Part shown: positions 26,368 through 34,602 of the stretch, piece after piece
How the letters are laid out: each line of letters starts with the position of its first letter
Numbering within the stretch: the first letter of the stretch is position 1
Assembly (NCBI RefSeq): GCF_026241205.1
Contig: NZ_JAPFQM010000001.1
Span: forward strand, 1,860,001 to 1,924,000
Reading direction: 5' to 3'
Origin: Thermomicrobium sp. 4228-Ro
GTDB taxonomy: Bacteria; Chloroflexota; Chloroflexia; Thermomicrobiales; Thermomicrobiaceae
Length of the DNA stretch: 64,000 nucleotides
Notes under the pieces: generated by a model
Seen by the model: only the letters and a program-made list of their open reading frames with translations
Databases searched by the model: none
Told to the model about the DNA's origin: nothing
Made by a program: the position numbers and the translations under genes

Positions 26368-27581
26368 TGCAACTGGCGAGCGTCGCGATAACACATCGGA
26401 CCGCGCCGATCGAGGTTCGAGAACGGCTCAGCTTTCCGTCCGATCGACAGGTGGAGCTGTTGCGTGATTGGCGAGCAGTCGCTGACGAGGTGGTACTGGT
26501 TGTCACCTGCCACCGGACGGAGTTGTACTGGGTAGGGCGCGATGCCGATCCCCAACAGAGTCTTCAGTGGCTGGCGACCCGAGCAGGACTACCAGTCGAG
26601 TATTTGAGTCGTTTCGCCTGGTGCGGCAGCGGGATGCGAGTGGTGCGGCACCTCATGCGGGTCGCAGCAGGCCTGGACTCGCGGGTCGTCGGAGAGACGC
26701 AGATCCTCGGCCAAGTGCGTCGGGCCCGTGACTTGGCGCACGAGGTGGGAGCGCTCGGGCCGGTAACGGATCGCTTGTTTTCGCTCGCGTTGGCAGCGGG
26801 GCGGGAGGCACGCGTCCGGAGCGGGATCAGCGGCAGCGATCGGTCGCTCGCTCGTGTTGCACTCGACGAGGTAGAGCGACGATTGGGAGATCTCGCGCGG
26901 TTCACGGTTCTCGTGCTCGGTGCTGGCGAGACAGGTCGACTCGTGGTGAGCGCACTGCGCCGGTATCGACCGAAAGCGATCTGGTGGAGCAATCGGTCGA
27001 ATGACCGTTTCCCACGGTGGGCTCACGACGATGGTCTGCGGCTGCTCTACTGGACGAGCTGGCCGAACGTTCTTCAGGAGGTTGATATCGTCTTCGTCAC
27101 TACTGGGGCGCCAGAGCCGGTGCTGACTGCCGCGCACCTACCGAGCGGTGTGCGGGCGCAGTTGATCGTCGACCTCAGTGTGCCGCGTAACGTCGATCCC
27201 GACGTTACCCGGATCACAGGCGTCACGGTGATCACTGTCGACGATCTACCGGAAGACGTTGGGGGAACCGATTCTCGGGAACGCTGGCAGCGCGCAGAAC
27301 TCGTCGTCGAATTGTTCGTTCAGCGCTTCTCTCGCTGGTATCGTGCGCATGCACTCGCGCCGGAGCTGGCTGCGACACAAGCGTTGCTCCGAGCGACGTG
27401 CGGGCGGGAGATCGCCCGCGCGTTCCGGATGGCTGAGAGTGACCCGGCTCGCGTGTCCGAAGTCCTCCAACGCGCTGCCGAGAGCATCACTGGAAAAGTG
27501 CTCGCGCCAGTCTACCACGCCATCGAGAGCGATCCGGAGCAGGCTGCGGCGACCCTCCGCCTACTCCGCTCGTTGCGCTAG
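26367..27581 (+). CDS. hemA: Glutamyl-tRNA reductase
   Basis: A 404-residue HemA that reduces glutamyl-tRNA to glutamate-1-semialdehyde, the committed step of C5 tetrapyrrole synthesis. Cys48 in VTCHRTELY is the catalytic cysteine; the usual motif is TCNRTE, so Asn is replaced by His here. GETQILGQVRRA and DLSVPRNVDP are conserved, and the NADPH domain has VLGAGETGRLV. The ATG at 26367 overlaps the hemL stop and gives the canonical start MQLASVAITHRTAPIEVRE. Last gene of the hem operon; no clear terminator was seen in the 144 bases that follow. Confidence 0.95.
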   Translation: MQLASVAITHRTAPIEVRERLSFPSDRQVELLRDWRAVADEVVLVVTCHRTELYWVGRDADPQQSLQWLATRAGLPVEYLSRFAWCGSGMRVVRHLMRVAAGLDSRVVGETQILGQVRRARDLAHEVGALGPVTDRLFSLALAAGREARVRSGISGSDRSLARVALDEVERRLGDLARFTVLVLGAGETGRLVVSALRRYRPKAIWWSNRSNDRFPRWAHDDGLRLLYWTSWPNVLQEVDIVFVTTGAPEPVLTAAHLPSGVRAQLIVDLSVPRNVDPDVTRITGVTVITVDDLPEDVGGTDSRERWQRAELVVELFVQRFSRWYRAHALAPELAATQALLRATCGREIARAFRMAESDPARVSEVLQRAAESITGKVLAPVYHAIESDPEQAAATLRLLRSLR

Positions 27582-27725
27582 GACGTTCTTCCCGGAGGTT
27601 CTGGTAAAAATGGAGCTCGGTGTGCAGGACGAGTGGCCGATGACCGTTCGCCACTCGTTCGTCGTGATTGTGGAGTGGGCACTGCGCGTGGTGTCGAGCT
27701 GCACGCGTAACGAACGGAGAAGCGG

Positions 27726-29633
27726 GTGTTCGTCCGGCGGCTCGGCAAGGTCGATGAACCGCAGCCTGTTCGAACTCGAGAGCGGCTCGGTGAGGCGCTG
27801 GTCGCTCGCGGGCTCTTGAGCCGAGAGCAGCTCGAACGAGCGCTCGATTACCAGCGCCGGACTGGCGATCGACTCGGTCGCATCCTGATCGCACTCGGGT
27901 ATGTGCGGCGCCAGCAGCTCTATCAGGTTTTGGCGGAGCTGTGGGGCTATCCCTTCGTCGATCTACTCTGTGAGCCCTTGGATCTGCATTTGGCACGTCG
28001 CTTCGATCCCGAGACCCTCGTGCAGCGCCGATGCTTCCCGGTACGGGTGCAAGGTAGCGAGGTTTGGATCGCGACCGCCGAGCCACCGAGTCGCGAGCTG
28101 GAGGAATTCGTGCAGGCCGTCCTCGGCCCCGTGCGGGTACGACCGCTCGTCACGACCGAATGGGATATCGACCACGCGATTCGCCGCGTCTTCCGGGACG
28201 TCGTCCTCGATCGCGCTTCGTTGGGGTTGTATTTCCGGAATCCCGACGAGAGTGCACGCCAGGTTCTGGTTCGCTGGCAAAAGATCCTCCTCTGGTGTGT
28301 CATCGCGGGACTGGTGTTCAGCCTGCTGGTGGCACCACGCCTGACCGCAATCGTCATCTCGGCGGTGGTCAACGGGGCCATGTTCGCCTACGTCGTGTTT
28401 CGCTTCGTTGTCGCGATGGTCGGTGCGCAACACGAGCACGTGCAGGCGATTCAGGACGACGAGGTGCGGGCACTCCGCGATGACGAGTTACCGATGTACA
28501 CGGTACTCGTGCCGGTTTACAGAGAGGCGAACGTCGTCGGTCACCTCATCGAGAACCTGCGTCGGCTGGACTACCCACACAGTAAGTTGGAGATCTTGTT
28601 ACTCATCGAAGAGGACGACGTCGAAACCCTGCACGCTGCGAAAGCTGCTCGGCCGCCCGAGACCGTGACGTTCATCGTGGTACCGGATGGGGTGCCGAAG
28701 ACGAAGCCGAAGGCCTGCAATGTCGGCTTGCTGTTCGCACGGGGTGAGTTCCTGACAATCTACGATGCGGAAGATCGTCCGGATCCGGATCAACTGAAGA
28801 AAGCTGTCGTTGCCTTCCGAAAGGGGCCACCGGAACTCGTTTGCGTTCAGGCCGCGTTGAATTACTACAACGCAACAGAGAATCTGCTGACGCGGATGTT
28901 CACATTGGAGTACTCGGACTGGTTCGACTATGTCTTGACTGGTCTCGATCGGCTTCGCCTGCCGATCCCACTAGGTGGTACGAGTAACCACTTCCGAGTC
29001 GATCGGTTGCGGGAACTCGGTGGCTGGGATCCGTTCAACGTCACGGAGGATGCTGATCTCGGGATCAGAGCGGCCGCACACGGCTATCGAGTCGGGGTCA
29101 TCAATTCGACGACGTGGGAGGAGGCGAACACCCGAGTCGGGAACTGGATTCGGCAAAGGTCACGCTGGATCAAGGGGTACCTGCAAACGCTGCTCGTCCA
29201 TTCACGGCATCCGGTCCGTCTCGTCCGTACGGCAGGGTTACGGAACACGCTCGCTTTCATCTTGCTCATCGGTGGCGCACCATTCGCTTTCTTATCTTTG
29301 ATACCGTTATGGTCTTTGACTTTGGTCTGGGTGATCACCCGTACCCATGCCTTCGATATCCTCTTTCCACCCTTGGTTCTCTACATCAGCCTCTTCAATC
29401 TCCTGATCGGGAACGGGCTGATGATCTATCTCGGCATGATGGCCGGATTCAAGCGGCGACGGTACGAGCTGATTCCGTTCGCGCTCCTGAACCCGTTCTA
29501 CTGGGTTCTCCATTCGATCGCGGCCTACAAGGCAGTGTGGCAACTGATCACGAAACCGTTCTACTGGGAGAAGACACAGCATGGCCTCAGTCGTTATCTC
29601 CAGTCCCGGCCCGTTGCCGAGCACACCAGCTAG
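27726..29633 (+). CDS. Family 2 glycosyltransferase with N-terminal MshEN (c-di-GMP-type) domain
   Basis: A 635-residue membrane protein. Residues 20-43 fit the MshEN nucleotide motif exactly (RLGxxLxxxGxxxxxxLxxxLxxQ), and 49-72 repeat it except for Leu instead of the last Gln. Two hydrophobic segments follow (about 190-240). Then comes a processive GT2 domain with IYDAEDRPDPDQL, TEDADLGIRA and IRQRSRWIKG (the QxxRW signature), and three or four C-terminal membrane segments. It likely makes or exports a polysaccharide at the inner membrane. MshEN domains bind cyclic-di-GMP in secretion ATPases, suggesting second-messenger control. The start is GTG with GGAGA upstream. Confidence 0.87.
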   Translation: MFVRRLGKVDEPQPVRTRERLGEALVARGLLSREQLERALDYQRRTGDRLGRILIALGYVRRQQLYQVLAELWGYPFVDLLCEPLDLHLARRFDPETLVQRRCFPVRVQGSEVWIATAEPPSRELEEFVQAVLGPVRVRPLVTTEWDIDHAIRRVFRDVVLDRASLGLYFRNPDESARQVLVRWQKILLWCVIAGLVFSLLVAPRLTAIVISAVVNGAMFAYVVFRFVVAMVGAQHEHVQAIQDDEVRALRDDELPMYTVLVPVYREANVVGHLIENLRRLDYPHSKLEILLLIEEDDVETLHAAKAARPPETVTFIVVPDGVPKTKPKACNVGLLFARGEFLTIYDAEDRPDPDQLKKAVVAFRKGPPELVCVQAALNYYNATENLLTRMFTLEYSDWFDYVLTGLDRLRLPIPLGGTSNHFRVDRLRELGGWDPFNVTEDADLGIRAAAHGYRVGVINSTTWEEANTRVGNWIRQRSRWIKGYLQTLLVHSRHPVRLVRTAGLRNTLAFILLIGGAPFAFLSLIPLWSLTLVWVITRTHAFDILFPPLVLYISLFNLLIGNGLMIYLGMMAGFKRRRYELIPFALLNPFYWVLHSIAAYKAVWQLITKPFYWEKTQHGLSRYLQSRPVAEHTS

Positions 29634-31092
29634 GACCGAACTGCGGTTGGTCGGCCTTCGCTGGTGGGAACACTCGATTCGGGTCGTGCTCTTCAGTTTA
29701 CCCTTCCTCGGGTTCGCGCTAATGACGCAGCAGCTCGGCTTCGCCACCAACGCGCACGCGCATGTGACGGCGAAGGCACTGCTCGCTCTCGATCGACTGC
29801 GCCTGGAGGTGATCGGTTTCCTCTACCCACCGCTGCCGTTCTTGCTCATCCTGCCTTGGCCACGTCTGGTGACACCGGCACTGCTCGGCAGCATGGCGGC
29901 AGGGGCCACCACTTGGCTCCTGTGGTACGACCTGGAGCGGACAGGTCTTCCACGCTTGTGGCGGGCTCTTACCCTAGCTGCGGTCGTCGCCGTTCCTTCG
30001 ATGCTGTTCCTCGCGACGCAGGCATTTCCGGACATGCTGACACTCCATCTTCTCGTCGTGGCCTGGCATTACTACTGGAACTTCGTACGGTATCGGCACA
30101 CGTTCAGTGGTTTCGTTGCCGGGCTCGTGCTCGGCCTAGCGTTCTATGCGAACTTCTATTCACTGCTCTTCGCTCTCGCACTGGCTTCGCTCGTGCCGCT
30201 CTTCCGCCGGATCGAGAAAGAAGAGGCGGGGCCCCGTGAAGGATGGGCTGCGGCGAGTCAGATCCTGGTTACCGCCTTCCCGGCGCTCTGGGCGGTAGCG
30301 AGCTGGAGCTACGTGAACTGGGTGTTCACCGGAAGCCCGTTCACGTACATTGCCGAGCCAGTCGCGGCTGTGGTCGATCCGGTGCGCTGGACCATGCCAT
30401 GGAGCGCACGCTGGTCATGGCTGCCGGAGTTCGGTCGGGAGTTGCTGAGCCAGCCGCTCCTCCTTGCGGCGTTCGTCCTCAACGCGCGGTACTTCCCACG
30501 GCGTGTCGTTCCTCTGGCGGTGCTGACCGTTCTGCCGGCGATCGCTCGTTTCCTCGGACTCGCGTTTTCCCTGCCGCTCGTCGTCGGGAGCTATGCAGTG
30601 TTGGCCATCCTTGCCTTACCGGAGCGGATACCGCGATGGCTCGGGTCGGTCCTCGTTATCCTCGCGCTCGCGCAAGGAATCGCGGGGACATCACTCGTGC
30701 AGGAGGCGGGAGAAAGCCGCGAGTGGCTGCAGGTCGTGACCACAGGACGGACCCGACCGATCGACCAGCGTGAGGCGGAGCTAGCGAGGCTGTTGCGCGA
30801 AGCGCCAGCTCGGTCGGTTCTGGCCGACGATCGGAGCGCGTATCGCATCGTCGCCCGCACCGGCACGGCACATCCGTTCTTATTGCCAGCCGACCGATCG
30901 TTCGACGCCGCGCTCGACGAACCCGGTCGGTTCGTTCACTACATTCTCGTGACCACAACGCCGTCCGACCGCGACCTGGTGAGCGAGCGCTTCGCTGCGA
31001 GCCCGCCGCCCGGTTTCGTTGTCGACGGCCGCATCGGCGACTGGACGCTCTACCGCCAGAACGAAGCAGCCAGCCTCTTCGTTCGGTCGTGA
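29581..31092 (+). CDS. Polytopic membrane protein of unknown function, partner of the MshEN glycosyltransferase
   Basis: A 503-residue protein with about ten hydrophobic segments between residues 30 and 380, and a C-terminal soluble domain of about 110 residues (from REWLQVVTTGRTRP onward). The layout resembles GT-C membrane glycosyltransferases such as the family 39 group, with a short acidic/aromatic loop after the first helix, but I see no diagnostic motif. Its ATG, with GGGAGAAG upstream, lies inside the end of the glycosyltransferase gene, a 53-base overlap. The two are therefore coupled and probably act together in surface polysaccharide or glycolipid synthesis. Confidence 0.7.
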   Translation: MASVVISSPGPLPSTPARTELRLVGLRWWEHSIRVVLFSLPFLGFALMTQQLGFATNAHAHVTAKALLALDRLRLEVIGFLYPPLPFLLILPWPRLVTPALLGSMAAGATTWLLWYDLERTGLPRLWRALTLAAVVAVPSMLFLATQAFPDMLTLHLLVVAWHYYWNFVRYRHTFSGFVAGLVLGLAFYANFYSLLFALALASLVPLFRRIEKEEAGPREGWAAASQILVTAFPALWAVASWSYVNWVFTGSPFTYIAEPVAAVVDPVRWTMPWSARWSWLPEFGRELLSQPLLLAAFVLNARYFPRRVVPLAVLTVLPAIARFLGLAFSLPLVVGSYAVLAILALPERIPRWLGSVLVILALAQGIAGTSLVQEAGESREWLQVVTTGRTRPIDQREAELARLLREAPARSVLADDRSAYRIVARTGTAHPFLLPADRSFDAALDEPGRFVHYILVTTTPSDRDLVSERFAASPPPGFVVDGRIGDWTLYRQNEAASLFVRS

Positions 31093-31135
31093 GCGGCGAA
31101 TCGCGGACGAGCTCACCGGAATCCCTGCCAGCATG

Positions 31136-33487
31136 TCACTGTGGCACAAGTGTCAGTCGCTCGGCAGCGACCTGGTTCACCGCCTGTTCGGACCAGGCCA
31201 GCGGCACCGTCTCGCCCTGCAGCCAATGGGCGAGAAGATCGTCATAGTGCGGGGATAGGGGGTGTCCGGCTTGCCCGCCAGCTAGGACGATGCGCGCGTT
31301 GTCCCAATCGTCGATCTCTACGGCGAAGCGCAGCGATGCGATGAACTGCACTGCTCCCAACGGATCATGAGCCGAAACGCCACCGGGATTGATGGTGTTG
31401 GCGTCACCACCGATGGCCAGTGGCCCGCGGTCGAACAGCCAGCGGAGCGCGGGAACAGCGCCCAAGGGATGCGTGAGGTACAACGGGCGCACGCTTCCCC
31501 ACGACCAGTCGTGCGGATCGTCTCCGTACCGCTGTGCCAGTGCACGCACGACCTCGCTGAGCGCAGTGGCGATCGCCTCGGCGCGATCGACATCGTCCCA
31601 CTCGCCGGTGGGTTCGGTGAGGACACGTGCGAGGTGTCCGATCCGCCGAACGCCCCAGCTCGTTCCGCCGACCGAATCGTGAAATCCGGCACCGAGAACC
31701 CAGCGCCAGCTGCCGGGCGCCTTGCGCTGGGCCAGAGAGCGCGCCACCTGATGGACTACCAGCTCGAAGACCGTTGCCGCGGGGCTGTCCGCGCGTACAT
31801 ACCCGTCCCAGGCGCGCAGGAGTTCCAGGGCCGCTCGACTCCCCTGATCGCGCGGGGTGACGGAGAGAAACCGCTCGCGGAGATCTTCCCAATGCAGGGC
31901 ATAGGTATCGAGTTGGGCGGCGAGGGTGCTGCCGAGCGTCCAGTCGGTACGGCTGGCGAGAAGACGAGCGATGCCTTCGACGCGGTAATCGTCGAGAAAG
32001 TCTGCTCCGAGCCAGCTCGCGTTTTCCCCGATTCGCGGACGGTTGTTGGCCGTAGCGATGAACCCATCCCGTGGATCGACAGTTCGTGGAAGCTGGTCTG
32101 CCGGGACGTAGCCGGTCCAGGGTTCGGGATTTTCCCAGCCCAGGATGGGAACGAAGCCTGTCGATCGTCGTCGTTGCGGAACGGTTCCAGCGAGCAACCA
32201 GCCGATGCGTCCAGTGCGATCGGCGTAGACGACGTTGAGCGGGAGATGGGGCCAGTCAGCGAAGGTCTCCTCGACCTCCTCGAAAGAGCGAACGCGGTGC
32301 ATGGCGAGGAGTCCCCGAACCGGCAGTGGATCGAGCCAAACCGCGCGCAACGACAGTGCCCAAGGAACGTCGCGCAATGCTGGACTCACGATCGGGCCAC
32401 GACGCGTTTCGAGAACCAGGTCCGTGACCGGCCGCTGTCCCCGGACATGAATGGGTTCCCGGTGGACGAGGCAGGGCACAGGCGTCTCACCTTCGAGAAC
32501 CGATCGACCGTCCGGACCGAGTCGTTCGAGAACGAGGTCGGTGTTGTCGCTCAAACCGGCGGTGACGCCCCAGGCCGCGTAGCCGTTCTGTCCGGCGATG
32601 AACGCCGGTGTGCCGATGAGCGTCGCACCGGCGATCGCCCACTCGGGCGTCCGCAGATGCGCGAGGTACCAGAACGACGGAAGCAGCGGTGACCAGTGCG
32701 GGTCGTTGGCGAGGATCGGGCGCCCGCTCCGCGTGCGACGTCCGGCGATGACCCAGTTGTTGGAGGCGATCGTCCCTGCGAACGCGCGGAGTGCATCGAG
32801 CTGGTGGACGAGCGCGTCGAGATCGAGGTTCGCGAGACCATGGAGCGTGCGAGGCACGGCTTCGGGATCGGTCAGACCGGGATCGAGTGCCTGGAGTGCT
32901 TGCGGCCCGTCCTCGAGGAGAACACGAAGCCGGACGAGTTCCGATGTCCAGTTGGAGGCGAGCGCGAAGGAAAGAAATTTGACGAGCGCGAGCACGTCAG
33001 CGACGTCCCACGGCTGCGGCTCGGTGCGGAGCAGGAAAAACTCGAGCGGGCGGCCGCGTAGCCCATGCTTCAGTCCGGCCCGCATGCCGGTGAGGAACGC
33101 CTCGACCTGGGCGCGGACATCGTGGGCGATCACCGGGAGTTGGCGCAGCGCAGCCCGACGGAAACCGACTCGCCGGGCCAGGCGATCGAAGGTGAGGCCC
33201 GGCGGGCCGAGCACTTCGGCGAGCTCGCCGCGCACCAGGCGACGGAGGAACTCCAGCTGGAAGGTGCGGTCTTGTGCCTGGCAGAAGCCGAGTGCGAACC
33301 ACGCGTCGTGCTCGGCTTCTGCCTCGATGTGCGGGATACCCCAGTGATCTCGCACGATGGTGACCGAAGCTTCGATACCGGGTACGACCACGGTGCCGCG
33401 CGCGATCGGGAGATACCGGGCGAAGACGAGGCGACCGACTGCGCGGAAGAGTGTGCGTGCGAGGTGCGTGGCGAGCTGGTCCTGCAT
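31136..33487 (-). CDS. Penicillin acylase family Ntn-hydrolase
   Basis: A 783-residue protein. The N-terminal segment (IVRDHWGIPHIEAEAEHDAWFALGF in parts) is the acylase alpha-chain signature. ASNNWVIAGRRTRSGRPILANDPH marks the autocleavage point, with Ser242 expected as the new N-terminal nucleophile of the beta chain; the usual preceding residue is Gly, here Ala. The family cleaves amide bonds of penicillins, acyl-homoserine lactones or acyl-peptides. No clear signal peptide is seen. The ATG at 33487 has GAGGAGG upstream and overlaps the stop of the EamA gene (TAATG). The frame continuing 5' to 34360 is not coding. Confidence 0.88.
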   Translation of the reverse strand: MQDQLATHLARTLFRAVGRLVFARYLPIARGTVVVPGIEASVTIVRDHWGIPHIEAEAEHDAWFALGFCQAQDRTFQLEFLRRLVRGELAEVLGPPGLTFDRLARRVGFRRAALRQLPVIAHDVRAQVEAFLTGMRAGLKHGLRGRPLEFFLLRTEPQPWDVADVLALVKFLSFALASNWTSELVRLRVLLEDGPQALQALDPGLTDPEAVPRTLHGLANLDLDALVHQLDALRAFAGTIASNNWVIAGRRTRSGRPILANDPHWSPLLPSFWYLAHLRTPEWAIAGATLIGTPAFIAGQNGYAAWGVTAGLSDNTDLVLERLGPDGRSVLEGETPVPCLVHREPIHVRGQRPVTDLVLETRRGPIVSPALRDVPWALSLRAVWLDPLPVRGLLAMHRVRSFEEVEETFADWPHLPLNVVYADRTGRIGWLLAGTVPQRRRSTGFVPILGWENPEPWTGYVPADQLPRTVDPRDGFIATANNRPRIGENASWLGADFLDDYRVEGIARLLASRTDWTLGSTLAAQLDTYALHWEDLRERFLSVTPRDQGSRAALELLRAWDGYVRADSPAATVFELVVHQVARSLAQRKAPGSWRWVLGAGFHDSVGGTSWGVRRIGHLARVLTEPTGEWDDVDRAEAIATALSEVVRALAQRYGDDPHDWSWGSVRPLYLTHPLGAVPALRWLFDRGPLAIGGDANTINPGGVSAHDPLGAVQFIASLRFAVEIDDWDNARIVLAGGQAGHPLSPHYDDLLAHWLQGETVPLAWSEQAVNQVAAERLTLVPQ

Positions 33488-34602
33488 TATCGCCTCCTCG
33501 AAACGGTCAGACGTTCGACGAATGCGATGCGCTTGACACCGAACACCGTTCGGGGATCGTCGCCGAGCGCGAGGAACGCAAGGCCACTGAGGAGGAGAAG
33601 GGCACCGAACGCGCGCGCCGCACCGAACGGCTCGCCGAGAACGAGTGTCGCGAGAAGGCTCGCGGTGAGGGGTTCGGCGAGTGAAAGGGTCGCTGTCGTC
33701 GCTGCAGGGGTACGCGAGACGCCGCGTGCAAAAAGTATGTAGGCCAGCGCGGTCGCGACGATTCCGAGATGCAGCACGATGACGAGGCCACGCCGCGTGG
33801 TAACCCAGACCGGAGAGTACCAGGTGAGCGTCGGCACGAGCAGCAGCGCTGCAGTGGTGAAGGCGATCGCGACGACATGGTGAGCTGGGACACCTGCCGC
33901 AACGCACCGGCGAGTCGCCAGAACGAAGAGCGCGTAGGCGCAACCGGCACTGAGGCTGGCGAGGAGTCCGAGCGGATGGATGGGACGATCGGTGTTCGGC
34001 TGCACGAGGATCGCCAAACCAGCGATCGTCGAGAGCGTGGCGAGGCACCAGGCGATGGTCGGTCGGTGTCGCTCGAGCGGAACCTGCAGGGCAGCTGCGA
34101 AGAGCGGTGCACTGCCGATCGCCACGAGTGTGCCGATCGCGACGCCGTTGGTACGCACCCCAAGGAAGAAGGCGGGTTGGTAGAAGGCGATCGCGAGACT
34201 CGCAGTGAGCAAGCCAGGGATCGCGGTGTTCGCAAGACGTCGGAATGGACGAAAGAAGAGCAGGAGCAACGGTCCACCGATGAGAAGCCGCAGCGTACCG
34301 ACGGCGATCGGGTGAGCTCCCTGGGGCGCAAGGGCGAGGGCTGTTCCCGTCGTGCCCCACAGGACAGCAGCGGCCAGAATCCAGAGCGGGGCCGTTTTCG
34401 ACGGCCCCGCTTGCTGGCTGCGTGCGGTCAGTGCGGCGAGACGAGTCCCGGTCCAGAAAGCCTCACTCGCCTTCGACGCCGCTTGGCTGCGGCTGGTCGA
34501 GGTAGACGCCGACGCGGAGCATTTCCTTGAGCTGGAGCCAGGCCGCCCGTGCTTCTTCGACACTGCCCTCTTCTTCGATCGTCGAAATATCGCCCGGATC
34601 AC
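33487..34602 (-). CDS. EamA/DMT-family transporter, start uncertain
   Basis: About 300 residues from WILAAAVLWGTTGTALAL onward form ten hydrophobic segments in two EamA repeats, typical of RhaT/YdcZ-like drug/metabolite exporters. The true start is unclear: no ATG, GTG or TTG lies in frame between 34561 and the first membrane segment near 34390. The 5' part of the frame overlaps the acs 3' end, and the stated start is only the first ATG. A 25-base perfect hairpin (34386-34410) falls within the frame. It overlaps the acylase gene downstream by one base. Confidence 0.7.
   Translation of the reverse strand: MIRAIFRRSKKRAVSKKHGRPGSSSRKCSASASTSTSRSQAASKASEAFWTGTRLAALTARSQQAGPSKTAPLWILAAAVLWGTTGTALALAPQGAHPIAVGTLRLLIGGPLLLLFFRPFRRLANTAIPGLLTASLAIAFYQPAFFLGVRTNGVAIGTLVAIGSAPLFAAALQVPLERHRPTIAWCLATLSTIAGLAILVQPNTDRPIHPLGLLASLSAGCAYALFVLATRRCVAAGVPAHHVVAIAFTTAALLLVPTLTWYSPVWVTTRRGLVIVLHLGIVATALAYILFARGVSRTPAATTATLSLAEPLTASLLATLVLGEPFGAARAFGALLLLSGLAFLALGDDPRTVFGVKRIAFVERLTVSRRR
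34386..34410. repeat. Perfect inverted repeat between acs and the EamA membrane domain
   Basis: GCGGGGCCGT and ACGGCCCCGC are separated by five bases, a 10-bp perfect stem. It lies about 50 bases after the acs stop on the minus strand, where a terminator or attenuator would be expected, but has no T-run and falls in the EamA reading frame. Confidence 0.6.

Noticed and set aside
27259-27819. Plus-strand 186-residue frame bridging hemA and the glycosyltransferase
   Set aside because: Overlaps both genes in another frame and has no ribosome-binding site.
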